A stretch of 64,000 nucleotides of DNA. It comes from Natrinema gelatinilyticum. Its GTDB lineage: Archaea > Halobacteriota > Halobacteria > Halobacteriales > Natrialbaceae. The notes beneath the pieces were generated by a model. That model searched no databases. It worked only from the letters and a program-made list of their open reading frames with translations, and was not told the DNA's origin. Shown here in pieces: positions 26,746 to 35,239 of this stretch. Location: positions 1,178,001-1,242,000 of the forward strand of contig NZ_CP100757.1 of assembly GCF_024266705.1 (NCBI RefSeq), in the 5' to 3' direction. The position numbers and the translations under genes were made by a program. Within the stretch, counting starts at the first letter, position 1. Each line of letters starts with the position of its first letter.

Positions 26746-27582
26746 ATGGTAGACCGCACGTTCGACTTCCTGCATCACAACGAGCGCGAGGAAAAGCCCA
26801 GAGAGAAAGGAATCACAGAGATTCGAGGACCGTACTACGACCCCATGGGGCCGCGTGAGCTACGGGACATCTTGGAGACGATGGGGCAGTACGTGGACAT
26901 CTACAAGTTCAGTGGCGGGTCGTTCGCGCTAATGCCTGAGGAGGCAGTGACGGAGTTAATCGAAATCTGCCACGAGTACGACGTCAAAGTCTCCACTGGG
27001 GGATTTGTCGAGAATGTCCTCATTCGTGACAACGACAAAGTCGAACAGTACTTCGAGGAGGCCGAACGGCTGGGGTTCGACATCGTCGAACTATCGAGTG
27101 GATTCCTCGCTATTGGGACCGACGATATGGTACGGATGACAGAGGTCGTGGCGAACGACTATGAGATCCAACCAAAACCGGAAATAAACGTCCAGTTCGG
27201 GGCAGGTGGTGCCACCGACCCCGAGATTCTCGAGGAACAGGGCCAGCAGGACCCCGAACAGGCTATTGAGGAGGGCCGTCGTCACTTAGATGCCGGCGCC
27301 GAGTTACTGATGGTCGAGGCCGAAGGCATCACTGAGGAGGTCACTGAGTGGCGAACTGACGTCGCCTACCAGATCGCCAACGAACTCGGGATCGAGAACC
27401 TTGTGTTCGAGGCACCAGGGCCGGAGATGTTTGAGTGGTACATCAAGAACTTCGGTCCTGAGATCAATTTGTTCGTCGATAACTCTCAGATTGTCGAACT
27501 AGAGTGCATGCGTTCGGGCCTGTGGGGGAAAGCGACCACCTGGGGCCGGACCGTCACTTGGAAGGACGACACCGATAGCTGA
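26746..27582 (+). CDS. comA: Phosphosulfolactate synthase (ComA family)
   Basis: A 278-aa TIM-barrel enzyme that adds sulfite to phosphoenolpyruvate to give (R)-phosphosulfolactate, the first step of coenzyme M synthesis in methanogens. Family landmarks include KPREKGITEIRGPYY, VDIYKFSGGSF (about residue 51), KVSTGGFVENVL (about 85), FDIVELSSGF (about 116), AELLMVEAEGI (about 187) and FEAPGP (about 227). Haloarchaea do not make methane, so the product may be sulfolactate or another sulfonate. An MFS transporter upstream, before the IS, could move that product or precursor. Confidence 0.88.
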   Translation: MVDRTFDFLHHNEREEKPREKGITEIRGPYYDPMGPRELRDILETMGQYVDIYKFSGGSFALMPEEAVTELIEICHEYDVKVSTGGFVENVLIRDNDKVEQYFEEAERLGFDIVELSSGFLAIGTDDMVRMTEVVANDYEIQPKPEINVQFGAGGATDPEILEEQGQQDPEQAIEEGRRHLDAGAELLMVEAEGITEEVTEWRTDVAYQIANELGIENLVFEAPGPEMFEWYIKNFGPEINLFVDNSQIVELECMRSGLWGKATTWGRTVTWKDDTDS

Positions 27583-27624
27583 GCGACCATCCGTTCTCGG
27601 TTACCTTACTCTGACAATTCACCT

Positions 27625-28090
27625 GTGACATCCTCCCCGACGTGAGCGCCGGGGTTCCCCCTGCATAGGGAATCCAATCTGGCAGGTTTCAGTCCGAGTA
27701 GGCCGCGAGCGTCATCTGCGAGGATTTCTCGCTCGTCTCGCGGTGGACTGTGGCGCTGTCACTGGCGCTCCTGTTCCGAAGCGAGTCATTGCGTTCCGGT
27801 TCCCAAGGAACGCTCTCTCCCCACGGACCTACGCGGCCGGCGATGTTCGCCGCCGCGTTGATATCTGCGTGGAACTCTGTTACGTGGCAGTCGTCGTGTG
27901 GACAGACGAACTCTGCTTGCTGACTCCGGCGACCGAGGCGGTCGCTTGCTGGGCCGTCTGTGGCGCCTGCCCCGGTACCGAAGCTGGTGGGGCTTATACC
28001 TGGGGACAGGACGAACTGGTTACCTGTCCGATCTGTGTCGACTGTGCCATCCAGACGCGGCCAGATCCGACAAGCACAGTACGATCACCA
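27625..28090 (-). pseudogene. tnpB: TnpB remnant with IS200/605 right end
   Basis: On the minus strand, one frame reads FVCPHDDCHVTEFHADINAAANIAG, the second half of the TnpB zinc ribbon and the last RuvC Asp (DINAAANI). It runs on as a TnpB-like C-terminal tail to the right-end hairpin (GACATCCTCCCCGACG on the plus strand, near 27625). The preceding region up to about 28090 reads DGTVDTDR. The N-terminal 250 or more residues are missing. It belongs to a different TnpB group from copies A and B. Confidence 0.7.
28004..28055. repeat. Short duplicated segment (partner at 29137-29188)
   Basis: About 52 bases recur 1.1 kb away, flanking the wHTH/MazF pair. Both contain CCGATCT(G/A)TGTCGA(C/T)TGTGCC followed by ATCCAGA. 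On the minus strand they encode DGTVDTDR and DGTIDIDR, so both seem to be pieces of the same TnpB-like or IS-borne sequence. Confidence 0.55.
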
Positions 28091-28362
28091 CGCGCCTGCG
28101 ATAGATGGGGACTCATCGGTAACATGCTCGCCACACTCACGCGATTTCGTGTCGAACGTGGCCGTCTCGAAGGTCCGTTGCAACCGCGTGCGCGATGCAG
28201 TCCGTGTGGCCAGCCACGTACTGGACGCGCAATTTCGAGGAGCACCTCATTACGACGCCGACAGAGTGAATGACAGAGTCAGACCCGCCTTGAGACGTGA
28301 GTGTGCTCCTCCTGTAACAAACACCCAAAACAGCTATGGATCCACGGTACCAACACTGATCT

Positions 28363-28722
28363 ATGTCGAGCGGCACCATCGATATCGACGAGTTCGAGAA
28401 TGCCGATGACGACGAATTCGAGGAACGAAACGACACAGAGCGGATCGTGCTATTCCTCGACGAGAACGATGACCGAGCGTGGAAGGCAGCGATGATCGCT
28501 GAACAACTCGAACTAGATACGGACGCCGTCAGTGCGATCCTCTCACGACTGAAGGAACGAGGTCTTGTGCGGCACAAGCGCCCGTACTGGGCAATCACAG
28601 ACAACGAGGACCGGCTTCGAGCCGCCTACCGGCTTCACCAGCACCACCAGACTGCAGACGAGCAGTACGGCGAGGAGCATCTCGACGAGTTGAAAACTAA
28701 CGAGATGGAGGAAGTGCGGTGA
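28363..28722 (+). CDS. Winged-HTH protein, probable antitoxin
   Basis: A 119-aa protein: very acidic N-terminus (1-30), winged helix (about 31-85: AAMIAEQLELDTDAVSAILS, then LKERGLVRHKRPYW), and a polar, acidic tail. The stop overlaps the GTG start of the MazF-like toxin by 4 bases, so they are translationally coupled. In such modules the HTH protein binds the operon promoter and, through its tail, neutralises the toxin; that is inference here. Confidence 0.78.
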   Translation: MSSGTIDIDEFENADDDEFEERNDTERIVLFLDENDDRAWKAAMIAEQLELDTDAVSAILSRLKERGLVRHKRPYWAITDNEDRLRAAYRLHQHHQTADEQYGEEHLDELKTNEMEEVR

Positions 28723-29060
28723 CCGCGTTCAATGAACTGGAACGTGGCGACATTATTTGGGGGACCGATCCACTCTCGGACAAAGGTCGTCCGATGCTTG
28801 TTCTGGGAGCATCTCGGTTCCCGAACCACGGCGTACAGCTTATTACCGTCCTGATTTCCACGAAAGCTTATCACGAAGAATCACTCACGCTCCACGATGA
28901 CGACTACGAAGGCGAGCCACTCGGGGAGCGAAGTCACGTTCTTCCGTGGTCGTTCGCGACCCACAACAGTGCGACAGAGGTGGAATTTCATATGACCTCC
29001 CTTGTCGACGAACGCACCGAGGACGTGGCCACACAGTCGATCAGCTACATTTCCTCCTGA
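28719..29060 (+). CDS. MazF/PemK-like mRNA interferase toxin
   Basis: A 113-aa protein with the PemK/MazF fold motif order. RGDIIWGTDP, then KGRPMLVLGASRF holds the conserved basic pocket region, and VQLITVLIST follows. The family cleaves mRNA at short sites when not bound to its antitoxin. Start is GTG 28719 inside the upstream stop codon; no separate ribosome site is evident, supporting coupling. The pair is bracketed by two copies of a short duplicated segment. Confidence 0.8.
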   Translation: MTAFNELERGDIIWGTDPLSDKGRPMLVLGASRFPNHGVQLITVLISTKAYHEESLTLHDDDYEGEPLGERSHVLPWSFATHNSATEVEFHMTSLVDERTEDVATQSISYISS

Positions 29061-29258
29061 GCGAACGGTGCTGTCGTCAACGACGACACCGGGCGATCGA
29101 AGCGCGACATCGGAGCCGGTAACACGAATTCGTGGTGGCAGGACAACCAAGTCACCAACCCGATCTATGTCGATTGTGCCATCCAGACTACCGATCTCAG
29201 CTGCCTCATTCCAATCGACGAGTAGCGATGTTGAACCTCAATCGAGGTGGGAGGTGAA

Positions 29259-29735
29259 TCAGTCGTCTAGCTCCAGTTCGTCGAACAAGTTCGTCACACG
29301 CTGTTTGATGTCGTCACGGATGCGCGCCACCTCTGCCGGGGATTTCCCATCTGGATCGGTCAAGTTCCAGTCGCGGTTCTCACCGGCCCAACCGGCAGGG
29401 CAGACGTCGTCTGCTGAACAGCCCATCGTGATCACGTAGTCGCTCCCCTGAATTTCCTCGAACGTCACTTCACGGGGCGTCCGATCATCGATATCGATGC
29501 CGATCTCTGCCATCGTATTCACAACTTCTGGGTGAACATGGTCGGCAGGCTGCGTTCCGCCAGTGATGAGTTCGAACCGCTCGTCGAGACGGCGGTCGGC
29601 GAGTTCGCGTTCGGCGAACGCGTAGGCCATCTGCGAGCGACCCGCGTTCTGCACGCACACGAAGGCGATACGAGTTCGATCGGTGTTAGTTTGAGCAGTG
29701 AGGTACCGGTCGTGGATGTTCAGGTCGTCGCTCAT
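29259..29735 (-). CDS. arsC: Arsenate reductase (low-molecular-weight phosphatase type)
   Basis: A 158-aa protein with the P-loop C(X)5R as CVQNAGRS (Cys27, Arg33). Later Cys residues occur in MGCSADDVCP (about 104-110) and an acid pair in WNLTDPDGKS (about 125). This is the thioredoxin-linked ArsC type that reduces arsenate to arsenite through a Cys relay. It overlaps the upstream arsR by 4 bp (ATGA), so it is co-transcribed and presumably arsenite-induced. Confidence 0.9.
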   Translation of the reverse strand: MSDDLNIHDRYLTAQTNTDRTRIAFVCVQNAGRSQMAYAFAERELADRRLDERFELITGGTQPADHVHPEVVNTMAEIGIDIDDRTPREVTFEEIQGSDYVITMGCSADDVCPAGWAGENRDWNLTDPDGKSPAEVARIRDDIKQRVTNLFDELELDD

Positions 29736-30121
29736 TCGCGCCCCTCGCGATCCGCGGTGGCGAACAGCTCGTCGGCCAGCGACGTACTCGAATAGTACCG
29801 CCAGTTTCCATCTTTTCGTCTGTCGACGAGCCCCGCGTCCGCGAGGTCCGAGAGCGCGTGGCTGACTGCGCTTTCGCTCACGTCAACGAGTGGTTCGAGT
29901 TCGCAAACACAGAGGTCGTCATCCGCCACAGACAGGAGGCGCGCTAAGCGATATCTGGTCTCGTTACCGAGGACAGTGAAAACCGGCGAGGCAATGTCAT
30001 CTGCGAACGCCTCGTCGACGAGGGCGTCGAGTTCATCGAGGCGTTGCTCGATATCGTCATCGCGGCAACTCCCAACCTCGTCGGCAATGAGTCGCCGCAG
30101 TCGTGTCGCTATCTCAGCCAT
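29732..30121 (-). CDS. arsR: ArsR-family repressor (operon 1)
   Basis: A 129-aa winged-HTH protein. The metal-binding ELCVCD-type motif is DDLCVCELEPL (Cys pair in helix alpha-3), followed by VSESAVSHALSDLADAGLV and the wing RRKDGNWRYY. It has an additional N-terminal helical stretch of about 45 residues. The ATG at 30121 overlaps an inverted repeat (30121-30143), and a TATA-like ATATAG lies about 25 bases upstream, so autorepression of a leaderless arsR-arsC transcript is likely. Confidence 0.9.
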   Translation of the reverse strand: MAEIATRLRRLIADEVGSCRDDDIEQRLDELDALVDEAFADDIASPVFTVLGNETRYRLARLLSVADDDLCVCELEPLVDVSESAVSHALSDLADAGLVDRRKDGNWRYYSSTSLADELFATADREGRE

Positions 30122-30143
30122 ACCATCTAATTGAATGATGGTA
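30121..30143 (-). promoter_or_regulatory. ArsR operon 1 operator candidate
   Basis: Perfect inverted repeat TACCATC-9-GATGGTA overlapping the start codon of the minus-strand arsR, next to a TATA-like element at about 30143-30149. Binding here would block initiation. Confidence 0.55.
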
Positions 30144-30274
30144 CATATAGATCTCGCGGTTTGAACTGCCATTCAGATAGATGGGGGGATTTGTTGAACC
30201 GAACTGACTCCTTGAGGGGTGTATGCCCGCTCGAGTGCCCACTCCCCGATGTGAGAATCCCGACCCAAACATTT

Positions 30275-30294
30275 ATATTAGCAGATTCTAATAT
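30275..30294 (+). promoter_or_regulatory. ArsR operon 2 operator/promoter candidate
   Basis: Perfect inverted repeat ATATTAG-6-CTAATAT overlapping the TATA region (TTTATATT) 15-35 bases before the plus-strand arsR. It differs in sequence from the operon 1 repeat, suggesting that each ArsR recognises its own site. Confidence 0.6.
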
Positions 30295-30308
30295 TAGGTT
30301 GTGCTAAA

Positions 30309-30689
30309 ATGAACGGGCAACAGACAGCCGACCAGCCGCCTGAGATAGAACGCCGCCAGAGCGCCGATTGTTGTTCAGTCAGTCATTCGCATTCCCTGAT
30401 GGACTCGGAGGTCGCTGCTGACGTGGAGGTCCTTGCAACGCTCGGCAACGACACTCGGTACGAAGCGCTTCGACTCATCGCCGAGGCCGACGATGATCTC
30501 TGTGTCTGTGAGATCGAGCCCGCACTCGGTGTGAGTCAAGGAGCGGTCAGCCAAGCGCTCTCCCGACTCTTCAGTGCCGGACTGGTCGAACGACGCAAAG
30601 AGGGGCGATGGCGGTATTACACCGCCACGCCTCGCGCGACCCGACTTCTCAGTGTACTTGATGACACGAGGGAAGACAACCATGACTGA
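30309..30689 (+). CDS. arsR: ArsR-family repressor (operon 2)
   Basis: A 126-aa winged-HTH protein. The motif DDLCVCEIEPAL supplies the arsenite-binding Cys pair, followed by VSQGAVSQALSRLFSAGLV and the wing RRKEGRWRYYT. The N-terminus has an extra CysCys-HisSerHis patch (DCCSVSHSHS), a possible additional metal ligand. The last 8 bases overlap the arsM start at 30682. It is divergent from operon 1 and only partly similar to its repressor. Confidence 0.9.
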   Translation: MNGQQTADQPPEIERRQSADCCSVSHSHSLMDSEVAADVEVLATLGNDTRYEALRLIAEADDDLCVCEIEPALGVSQGAVSQALSRLFSAGLVERRKEGRWRYYTATPRATRLLSVLDDTREDNHD

Positions 30690-31515
30690 TACTACACCCA
30701 CGTCCGACGCAGATCGTGAACGGTCTACTGGCGAAGAACAGCGAACTGCTGTCCGCGACCGGTACGCACGCATCGCTACGGAGTCATCGTCGTGTTGTGG
30801 CGACACGAGTTCCTGTAGCGAATCGTCAACTGACAAATCGAAGCAACTCGGCTATTCGGACGCTGAGATCGATGCCGTTGCTGGCAACGCGAATCTGAAT
30901 CTCGGCTGTGGCAATCCGACCGCAATCGCCAGTCTGGAAGAAGGCGACACTGTCCTCGACCTCGGTTCTGGTGGCGGCTTCGATTGCTTCCTTGCGGCCC
31001 GCGAAGTCGGACCCGTTGGCCACGTAATCGGGGTCGACATGACCCCCGAGATGATCGAGACGGCCCGCGAAAATATCGAAGCCAACGACGCGTCGAACGT
31101 CGAGTTCCGTCTCGGGGAAATCGAACACCTCCCGGTCGCCGACGCATCCGTGGACGTAATCCTCTCGAACTGTGTCATCAATCTCTCGCCGGAGAAGTCG
31201 AAAGTGTTCCGCGAGGCATATCGCGTCCTTCGTCCGGGCGGTCGCCTCGCTGTCTCGGACGTCGTTCTGACCGCTGACCTCCCACAGGATCTCCAAATGG
31301 ATCCAGCCTCGATCGCCGCCTGTGTCGGCGGCGCCGCGTCGATCCCCACACTCGAGGCGATACTGACCGACGCTGGATTTACCGACGTTTCTATCGAGCC
31401 GAGGGGGGACAGCGACGAGTTCATTCGCGACTGGGACGACGACCGCGATTTGAGCGACTACATCGTCGCAGCGACGATCGAAGCAACGAAACCAGCACCG
31501 GAGTCCCACTCATAG
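30682..31515 (+). CDS. arsM: Arsenite S-adenosylmethionine methyltransferase
   Basis: A 277-aa ArsM that methylates As(III), giving volatile or less toxic species. SAM motif I is VLDLGSGGGFDC, whose Cys is one of the family's conserved ones. Other cysteines occur in NLGCGNP, in VILSNCVINLSPEK, and in a CC/C cluster at the N-terminus (SSSCCGDTSSC). C-terminal ArsM block: GRLAVSDVVL and ACVGGAAS. The ATG at 30682 overlaps the end of arsR, so the two are co-expressed from the arsenite-responsive promoter. Confidence 0.93.
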   Translation: MTDTTPTSDADRERSTGEEQRTAVRDRYARIATESSSCCGDTSSCSESSTDKSKQLGYSDAEIDAVAGNANLNLGCGNPTAIASLEEGDTVLDLGSGGGFDCFLAAREVGPVGHVIGVDMTPEMIETARENIEANDASNVEFRLGEIEHLPVADASVDVILSNCVINLSPEKSKVFREAYRVLRPGGRLAVSDVVLTADLPQDLQMDPASIAACVGGAASIPTLEAILTDAGFTDVSIEPRGDSDEFIRDWDDDRDLSDYIVAATIEATKPAPESHS

Positions 31516-31629
31516 GTATGCGATCCAGTCTCCATAGTCACCACCACTACGACCCAGACGGTGCTGCCGACCGATTCGATAGGCGAGACACCAGTCCCCA
31601 ATCACCCTGATACGCCCTGATACCGTATC

Positions 31630-31920
31630 ATGATTAAGCCACAACACGATCCACGAGATCGGCCTCTGATTGAGCAGCCCACGTGGCGTAGCATCCTCGT
31701 AAGCTATGCCCTCGTCGCCGCAGTCCCGCTGCTGTTGTGGGCTATCAGCAACCTGCTCGCTGGCACCGTAACACTGGTTGGCGTCACCGCCCTCGCCATC
31801 GGTGGACGACACGCGTACAAACTACGTCGCTGTTTCTACCGCTGCCAGAAACTCACGTTCCAGCTCGGCGAGATAGCCCAAATCACGATCACGCAACTGC
31901 CCACGGATGACGCAAACTAA
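31630..31920 (+). CDS. Small two-helix membrane protein in ars cluster
   Basis: A 96-aa protein with two hydrophobic segments (about 24-42 and 44-60) separated by a short turn (ISNLLAG), followed by a basic, Cys-containing stretch (RRCFYRCQK). I do not recognise a family. Its place between arsM and arsN2 suggests a role in arsenic handling, for example as a small accessory of efflux, but that is inference only. Confidence 0.55.
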   Translation: MIKPQHDPRDRPLIEQPTWRSILVSYALVAAVPLLLWAISNLLAGTVTLVGVTALAIGGRHAYKLRRCFYRCQKLTFQLGEIAQITITQLPTDDAN

Positions 31921-32004
31921 CCGAGATTTCAGGCCGGTACGGATACGTTGGCGTCGGCAGAGCTGCCAGAATCACTCCCCGGCTCACGATTATACCGAGA
32001 CAGG

Positions 32005-32454
32005 ATGACCACCACTTCACTTACCCTCCAGCGGGCAGACGGAGATGATATCGAGCGTATCAAATCCGTATTGGACGCAAACGAACTGCCGTCCCAAGAC
32101 GTCCGAGACACGGAGCCGTGTTTCTTCCTCGCCTACGCGAACACGGAGTGTGTCGGTACTGGCGGTGTCGAAATACACGGGTCGAATGGTCTGCTCCGGT
32201 CAGTTGTCATCACGGAATCGAATCGTGGGCAGGGCTACGGAGCAGCGCTCTGTGACAGTCTCGAGGAGTACGCACGAACGAATGGGGTGGAGACGCTGTA
32301 CCTGTTGACGACAACCGCAGCGCCGTTCTTTCGACGACGCGGATACGGTGCGGTCACACGCGAAGACGTCCCGAAACCAATCCGGGGCACAACGCAGTTT
32401 ACCGACCTCTGTCCGGCATCAGCGACCTGTATGGCGAAGGATCTCGAAACGTAA
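32005..32454 (+). CDS. arsN2: GNAT acetyltransferase ArsN2-like
   Basis: A 149-aa GNAT protein. Acetyl-CoA loop: SVVITESNRGQGYGAALC (R/Q-x-x-G-x-G/A pattern). Later blocks LYLLTTTAAPFFRRRGY and FTDLCPASATCM (two Cys) are characteristic of the ArsN-type proteins found in arsenic operons, some of which acetylate organoarsenical antibiotics such as arsinothricin. The ATG at 32005 follows GACAGG; the longer frame from 31948 is less likely. Together with ArsM it suggests detoxification of organic arsenicals. Confidence 0.82.
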   Translation: MTTTSLTLQRADGDDIERIKSVLDANELPSQDVRDTEPCFFLAYANTECVGTGGVEIHGSNGLLRSVVITESNRGQGYGAALCDSLEEYARTNGVETLYLLTTTAAPFFRRRGYGAVTREDVPKPIRGTTQFTDLCPASATCMAKDLET

Positions 32455-32599
32455 CCGTATGTCTCATATTCGGTTTTATTGAAACCCTATTACTCAGACA
32501 CTGTTTCAGGTGAAACAGCCGGTACATCGATCGTGCGTATTCAACTTGATAGTCCAGAAACGCGACAGACTTATCTTGGCCACTCAGTTAACTCCTCGA

Positions 32600-33559
32600 A
32601 TGGTCAATTTGTATTCTCAGGAAGAACCGTACAATCAAGGAATGTTAGAGGTAGGCAACGAAAACCAGGTGCATTGGAACAGCTACGGTAATCCAGATGG
32701 CAAGCCCGCCCTCGTCGTTCATGGAGGCCCGGGATCAGGAAGCAATCCTCGATCTTGTCAGTACTTCGACCCAGACCGTTACAAGATCGTTCTGTTTGAT
32801 CAGCGAGGCTGTGGCAAAAGTACCCCGCCTGCGAGCGACCCCGCTACGGATATGAGCTACAATACAACCGATCATTTGCTCGCCGACATGGAACACCTTC
32901 GTCAGCATCTGGATATTGATCGCTGGTTACTCTTCGGTGGATCCTGGGGTTCCACGTTGCTCTTAGCGTACGCTGAACGATATCCTGAGCGTGTCTCAGA
33001 GATTGTCATCTCACCTGTCACTACCACCCGACAGTCCGAAATCGACTGGCTCTATCAGGGACTGTACCGCTTCCTACCGGAAGCATGGGAACAGTTCCGA
33101 GCAGGCGTCCCCGATGCCGACAACGACGAGGATATCGTCGCCGCCTACGCAAATCTCATGGAGGATTCAGACCCACAGGTGCGGATTCAAGCCGCGAATC
33201 GGTGGTGTGCGTGGGAAGACGTGGTGATTTCCCACGAATCGGGAGAAGATGTACGGACCTATAGTAGCGGATCATTGGATTGGAGACTGTCCTTCGTCCG
33301 CATCGCCTCGCACTATTTTTCACATGCAGCGTGGCTTGAGGAGGAGCAACTGCTACGCAACACCGATTGCTTATCAGGAATCCCAGGCGTCCTGGTCCAT
33401 GGTCGACTCGATCTTGCTGGACCACTCGAAACTGCGTGGGAACTCGATCGTGCATGGCCCGATGCAGAACTAACTGTCGTCGACAATTCAGGACATACTG
33501 GTGGTGAGACGATGGGGATGCACGTCCGCGACGCTCTCGATTCATACGCCGAACGGTAG
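32600..33559 (+). CDS. pip: Proline iminopeptidase (alpha/beta hydrolase)
   Basis: A 319-aa S33-family peptidase. Oxyanion-hole motif HGGPGSGSNP is near residue 43, and FDQRGCGKSTP follows near 70. The nucleophile elbow is GGSWGSTL (Ser about 115), with catalytic Asp in GRLDLAGP (about 270) and His in NSGHTGGE (about 298). It removes N-terminal proline from peptides. The ATG at 32600 yields the normal family length; the frame is open to 32510. It does not belong obviously to the ars operon. Confidence 0.9.
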   Translation: MVNLYSQEEPYNQGMLEVGNENQVHWNSYGNPDGKPALVVHGGPGSGSNPRSCQYFDPDRYKIVLFDQRGCGKSTPPASDPATDMSYNTTDHLLADMEHLRQHLDIDRWLLFGGSWGSTLLLAYAERYPERVSEIVISPVTTTRQSEIDWLYQGLYRFLPEAWEQFRAGVPDADNDEDIVAAYANLMEDSDPQVRIQAANRWCAWEDVVISHESGEDVRTYSSGSLDWRLSFVRIASHYFSHAAWLEEEQLLRNTDCLSGIPGVLVHGRLDLAGPLETAWELDRAWPDAELTVVDNSGHTGGETMGMHVRDALDSYAER

Positions 33560-33794
33560 TTCGTCTGTATTGACCGCAATCGGGGCAAGATGTATCCGCT
33601 GCTAAGGCTCTCAACAGAGCTACATATTCGTATTTTATCGAGCGCTGACGATGGGTGCCACTCACATTGAAAGAACAGCACGGGTAAGCGCGATGGCTCC
33701 GAGCGGGCGCACACGCTGATTCCGTCCTGATACGAGTACCGTTGAGAGTACCCTCAGCGGGGGACGAGTGCATCACTTGGTCGAACCGTCATAG

Positions 33795-34280
33795 CTAGTC
33801 GGCCGAACGAGTCTCGGCGACGAACGATTGCATGTGGTCGAGTGCCGCCTGCGCCTCGTCTCGATTCTCCGCGAACTGCTGGACCACCTCGTCAGGGAGG
33901 TCGAGTTCGCGAGCCAGGAGGATCAGCCGATCGAGGAGCGTGATTTCGAGTCGCTCGTTGATCATGCCGATACTGATCGCGTCCAGATCTCGAAGGTCGT
34001 CGTCCGCGACCTCGGCGACGAACTCGTCTTTCTCGGCGAGCAGTCCCTCCATGATCGGACTGCCACGTTCGGTAGGCTCTTCGTCAATCAGCTAAATGAT
34101 CGATTCGATGCGATGGATCTGCGCGACGGTATCCTCTTTGTGCCCGCGAAAGAGGTTGCTGACTTCCTCGCTGGTCGCAGCCTCCGAGAGATCGCCGTGC
34201 AGATCGAGGATTTCCACCTCGGCATGATACAGCTTCTGCAGTTCCCGCTCGAACATGTCGCGTTGCGTTCTAATGGTCAT
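33795..34280 (-). pseudogene. DUF892/YciE-like ferritin-like protein, frameshifted
   Basis: Two adjacent minus-strand frames make one protein. Codons 34280 to about 34094 read MTIRTQRDMFERELQKLYHA to RIESII and stop (TAG). One base shift continues LIDEEPTERGSPIMEGLLAE down to 33795. The combined ~161 residues fit the four-helix DUF892 family, which has acidic E-L-x-x-LYHAE and E-x-x-L-L-D-R motifs. Either the gene is inactivated by one indel or there is a sequencing error. Confidence 0.75.
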
Positions 34281-34373
34281 CTCTCCTGGTCACTCCGGTC
34301 AACCGTCGAATTCGTGGTCATTACATATCGTTTGAGCGCTGTTCGGTCGAGAGACTCGACGGTGACCGTGTAC

Positions 34374-34815
34374 TTATCCATCGGTGTCCCCAGCGAATAG
34401 CTGGTCTCGCATACAGCCCTGTAGTTCGGTAACGTCGACAGCCCCGCTCTCGATGAGATATCGGAGTTCGCCCGCCGACAGTTCCTCCCCGGCCTCGAGG
34501 TCGGCGAGGATGTCGGACAGTGACGCGGGCGTCGCTTCGATTTCGAGACCGACATGTTCGACGAGCACGTCGGCCTTCTGTCCCGCTCGAGTAAGCGCGT
34601 CGGTGACGAACTGCTCGGCAGCAGCCCCGTCCGTGGCTGGTGACGTCGCATCATGCATGAGTTCAGTAACACCGACGTTGTACAGGAAAAACGCGAGCGC
34701 GTCTCGGAGCCCGTTTGTGAAGGACTCGCGCTCGGTAGTCTTCGACGTCCCCTCGTCGGACAACAGTTCGAAAATCGCCTCGCACTGATCGTCGTCGAGA
34801 TGCTCGAAGAGGATC
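34374..34815 (-). pseudogene. Hypothetical protein, 5'-truncated by IS200/605 remnant
   Basis: About 147 codons remain: ILFEHLDDDQCEAIFELLS to the end DQLFAGDTDG. It is acidic and helical, with no family I can name. Upstream codons (PRGLTPRHFT) derive from the IS right-end hairpin at 34816-34850, so the native start is lost. The protein could still be made from the hybrid frame starting at 34865. Confidence 0.5.
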
Positions 34816-35105
34816 GTGAAGTGCCTCGGGGTCAAGCCCCGAGGCTTCCTGCTTCCACGACGCACTTTACAGATTCCACGAGGGAATCCACAGGGAGTGC
34901 AGTCTCCGCAGGCGTGGATTCGGAGTCTCCCACTCCTACTGGGCGGCGACAGCGGAGCGTCCGACCGTCCGTGTTTTTGGACTTGAAGCCAGACGCGATG
35001 GATGCCGTCACACCTTCTTGCTTGAGGTGTTTCGACTTAATCGTTTGGTACACTGCGTGGCGGCTTCATCCACGGGGTCAAGCCCCATGGCATTCGCCTC
35101 GCACC
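34816..35105 (-). mobile_element. IS200/605-type remnant with both hairpin ends
   Basis: The right end terminates in TTCAC (minus strand) at 34816-34820, beside hairpin GCCTCGGGG-5-CCCCGAGGC (34823-34845). Inside is a TnpB C-terminal tail on the minus strand (ESTPAETALPVDSLVESVK then VVEAGSLGA). A left-end-like hairpin (CGGGGTCAAGCCCC, about 35072-35086) closes it near 35105. Only about 290 bp remain. Confidence 0.65.
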
Positions 35106-35119
35106 GCTTGTAAATCAGA

Positions 35120-35135
35120 TATACTGTACAGTATA
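35120..35135. promoter_or_regulatory. 16-bp perfect palindrome upstream of chrA
   Basis: TATACTGTACAGTATA is a perfect palindrome, followed by AAATATATTTA, a strong TATA-like box, about 90-100 bases before the chrA ATG. It has the form of an operator over a core promoter. Confidence 0.5.
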
Positions 35136-35239
35136 GGAAATATATTTACGCTCACCACTCGGTTGCGGGAGTAGATGCAGGACAGCCGCGTGACCCTCAT
35201 CACTCACTGATTCGAACACTACCGAGGTGACCGGCAAAG

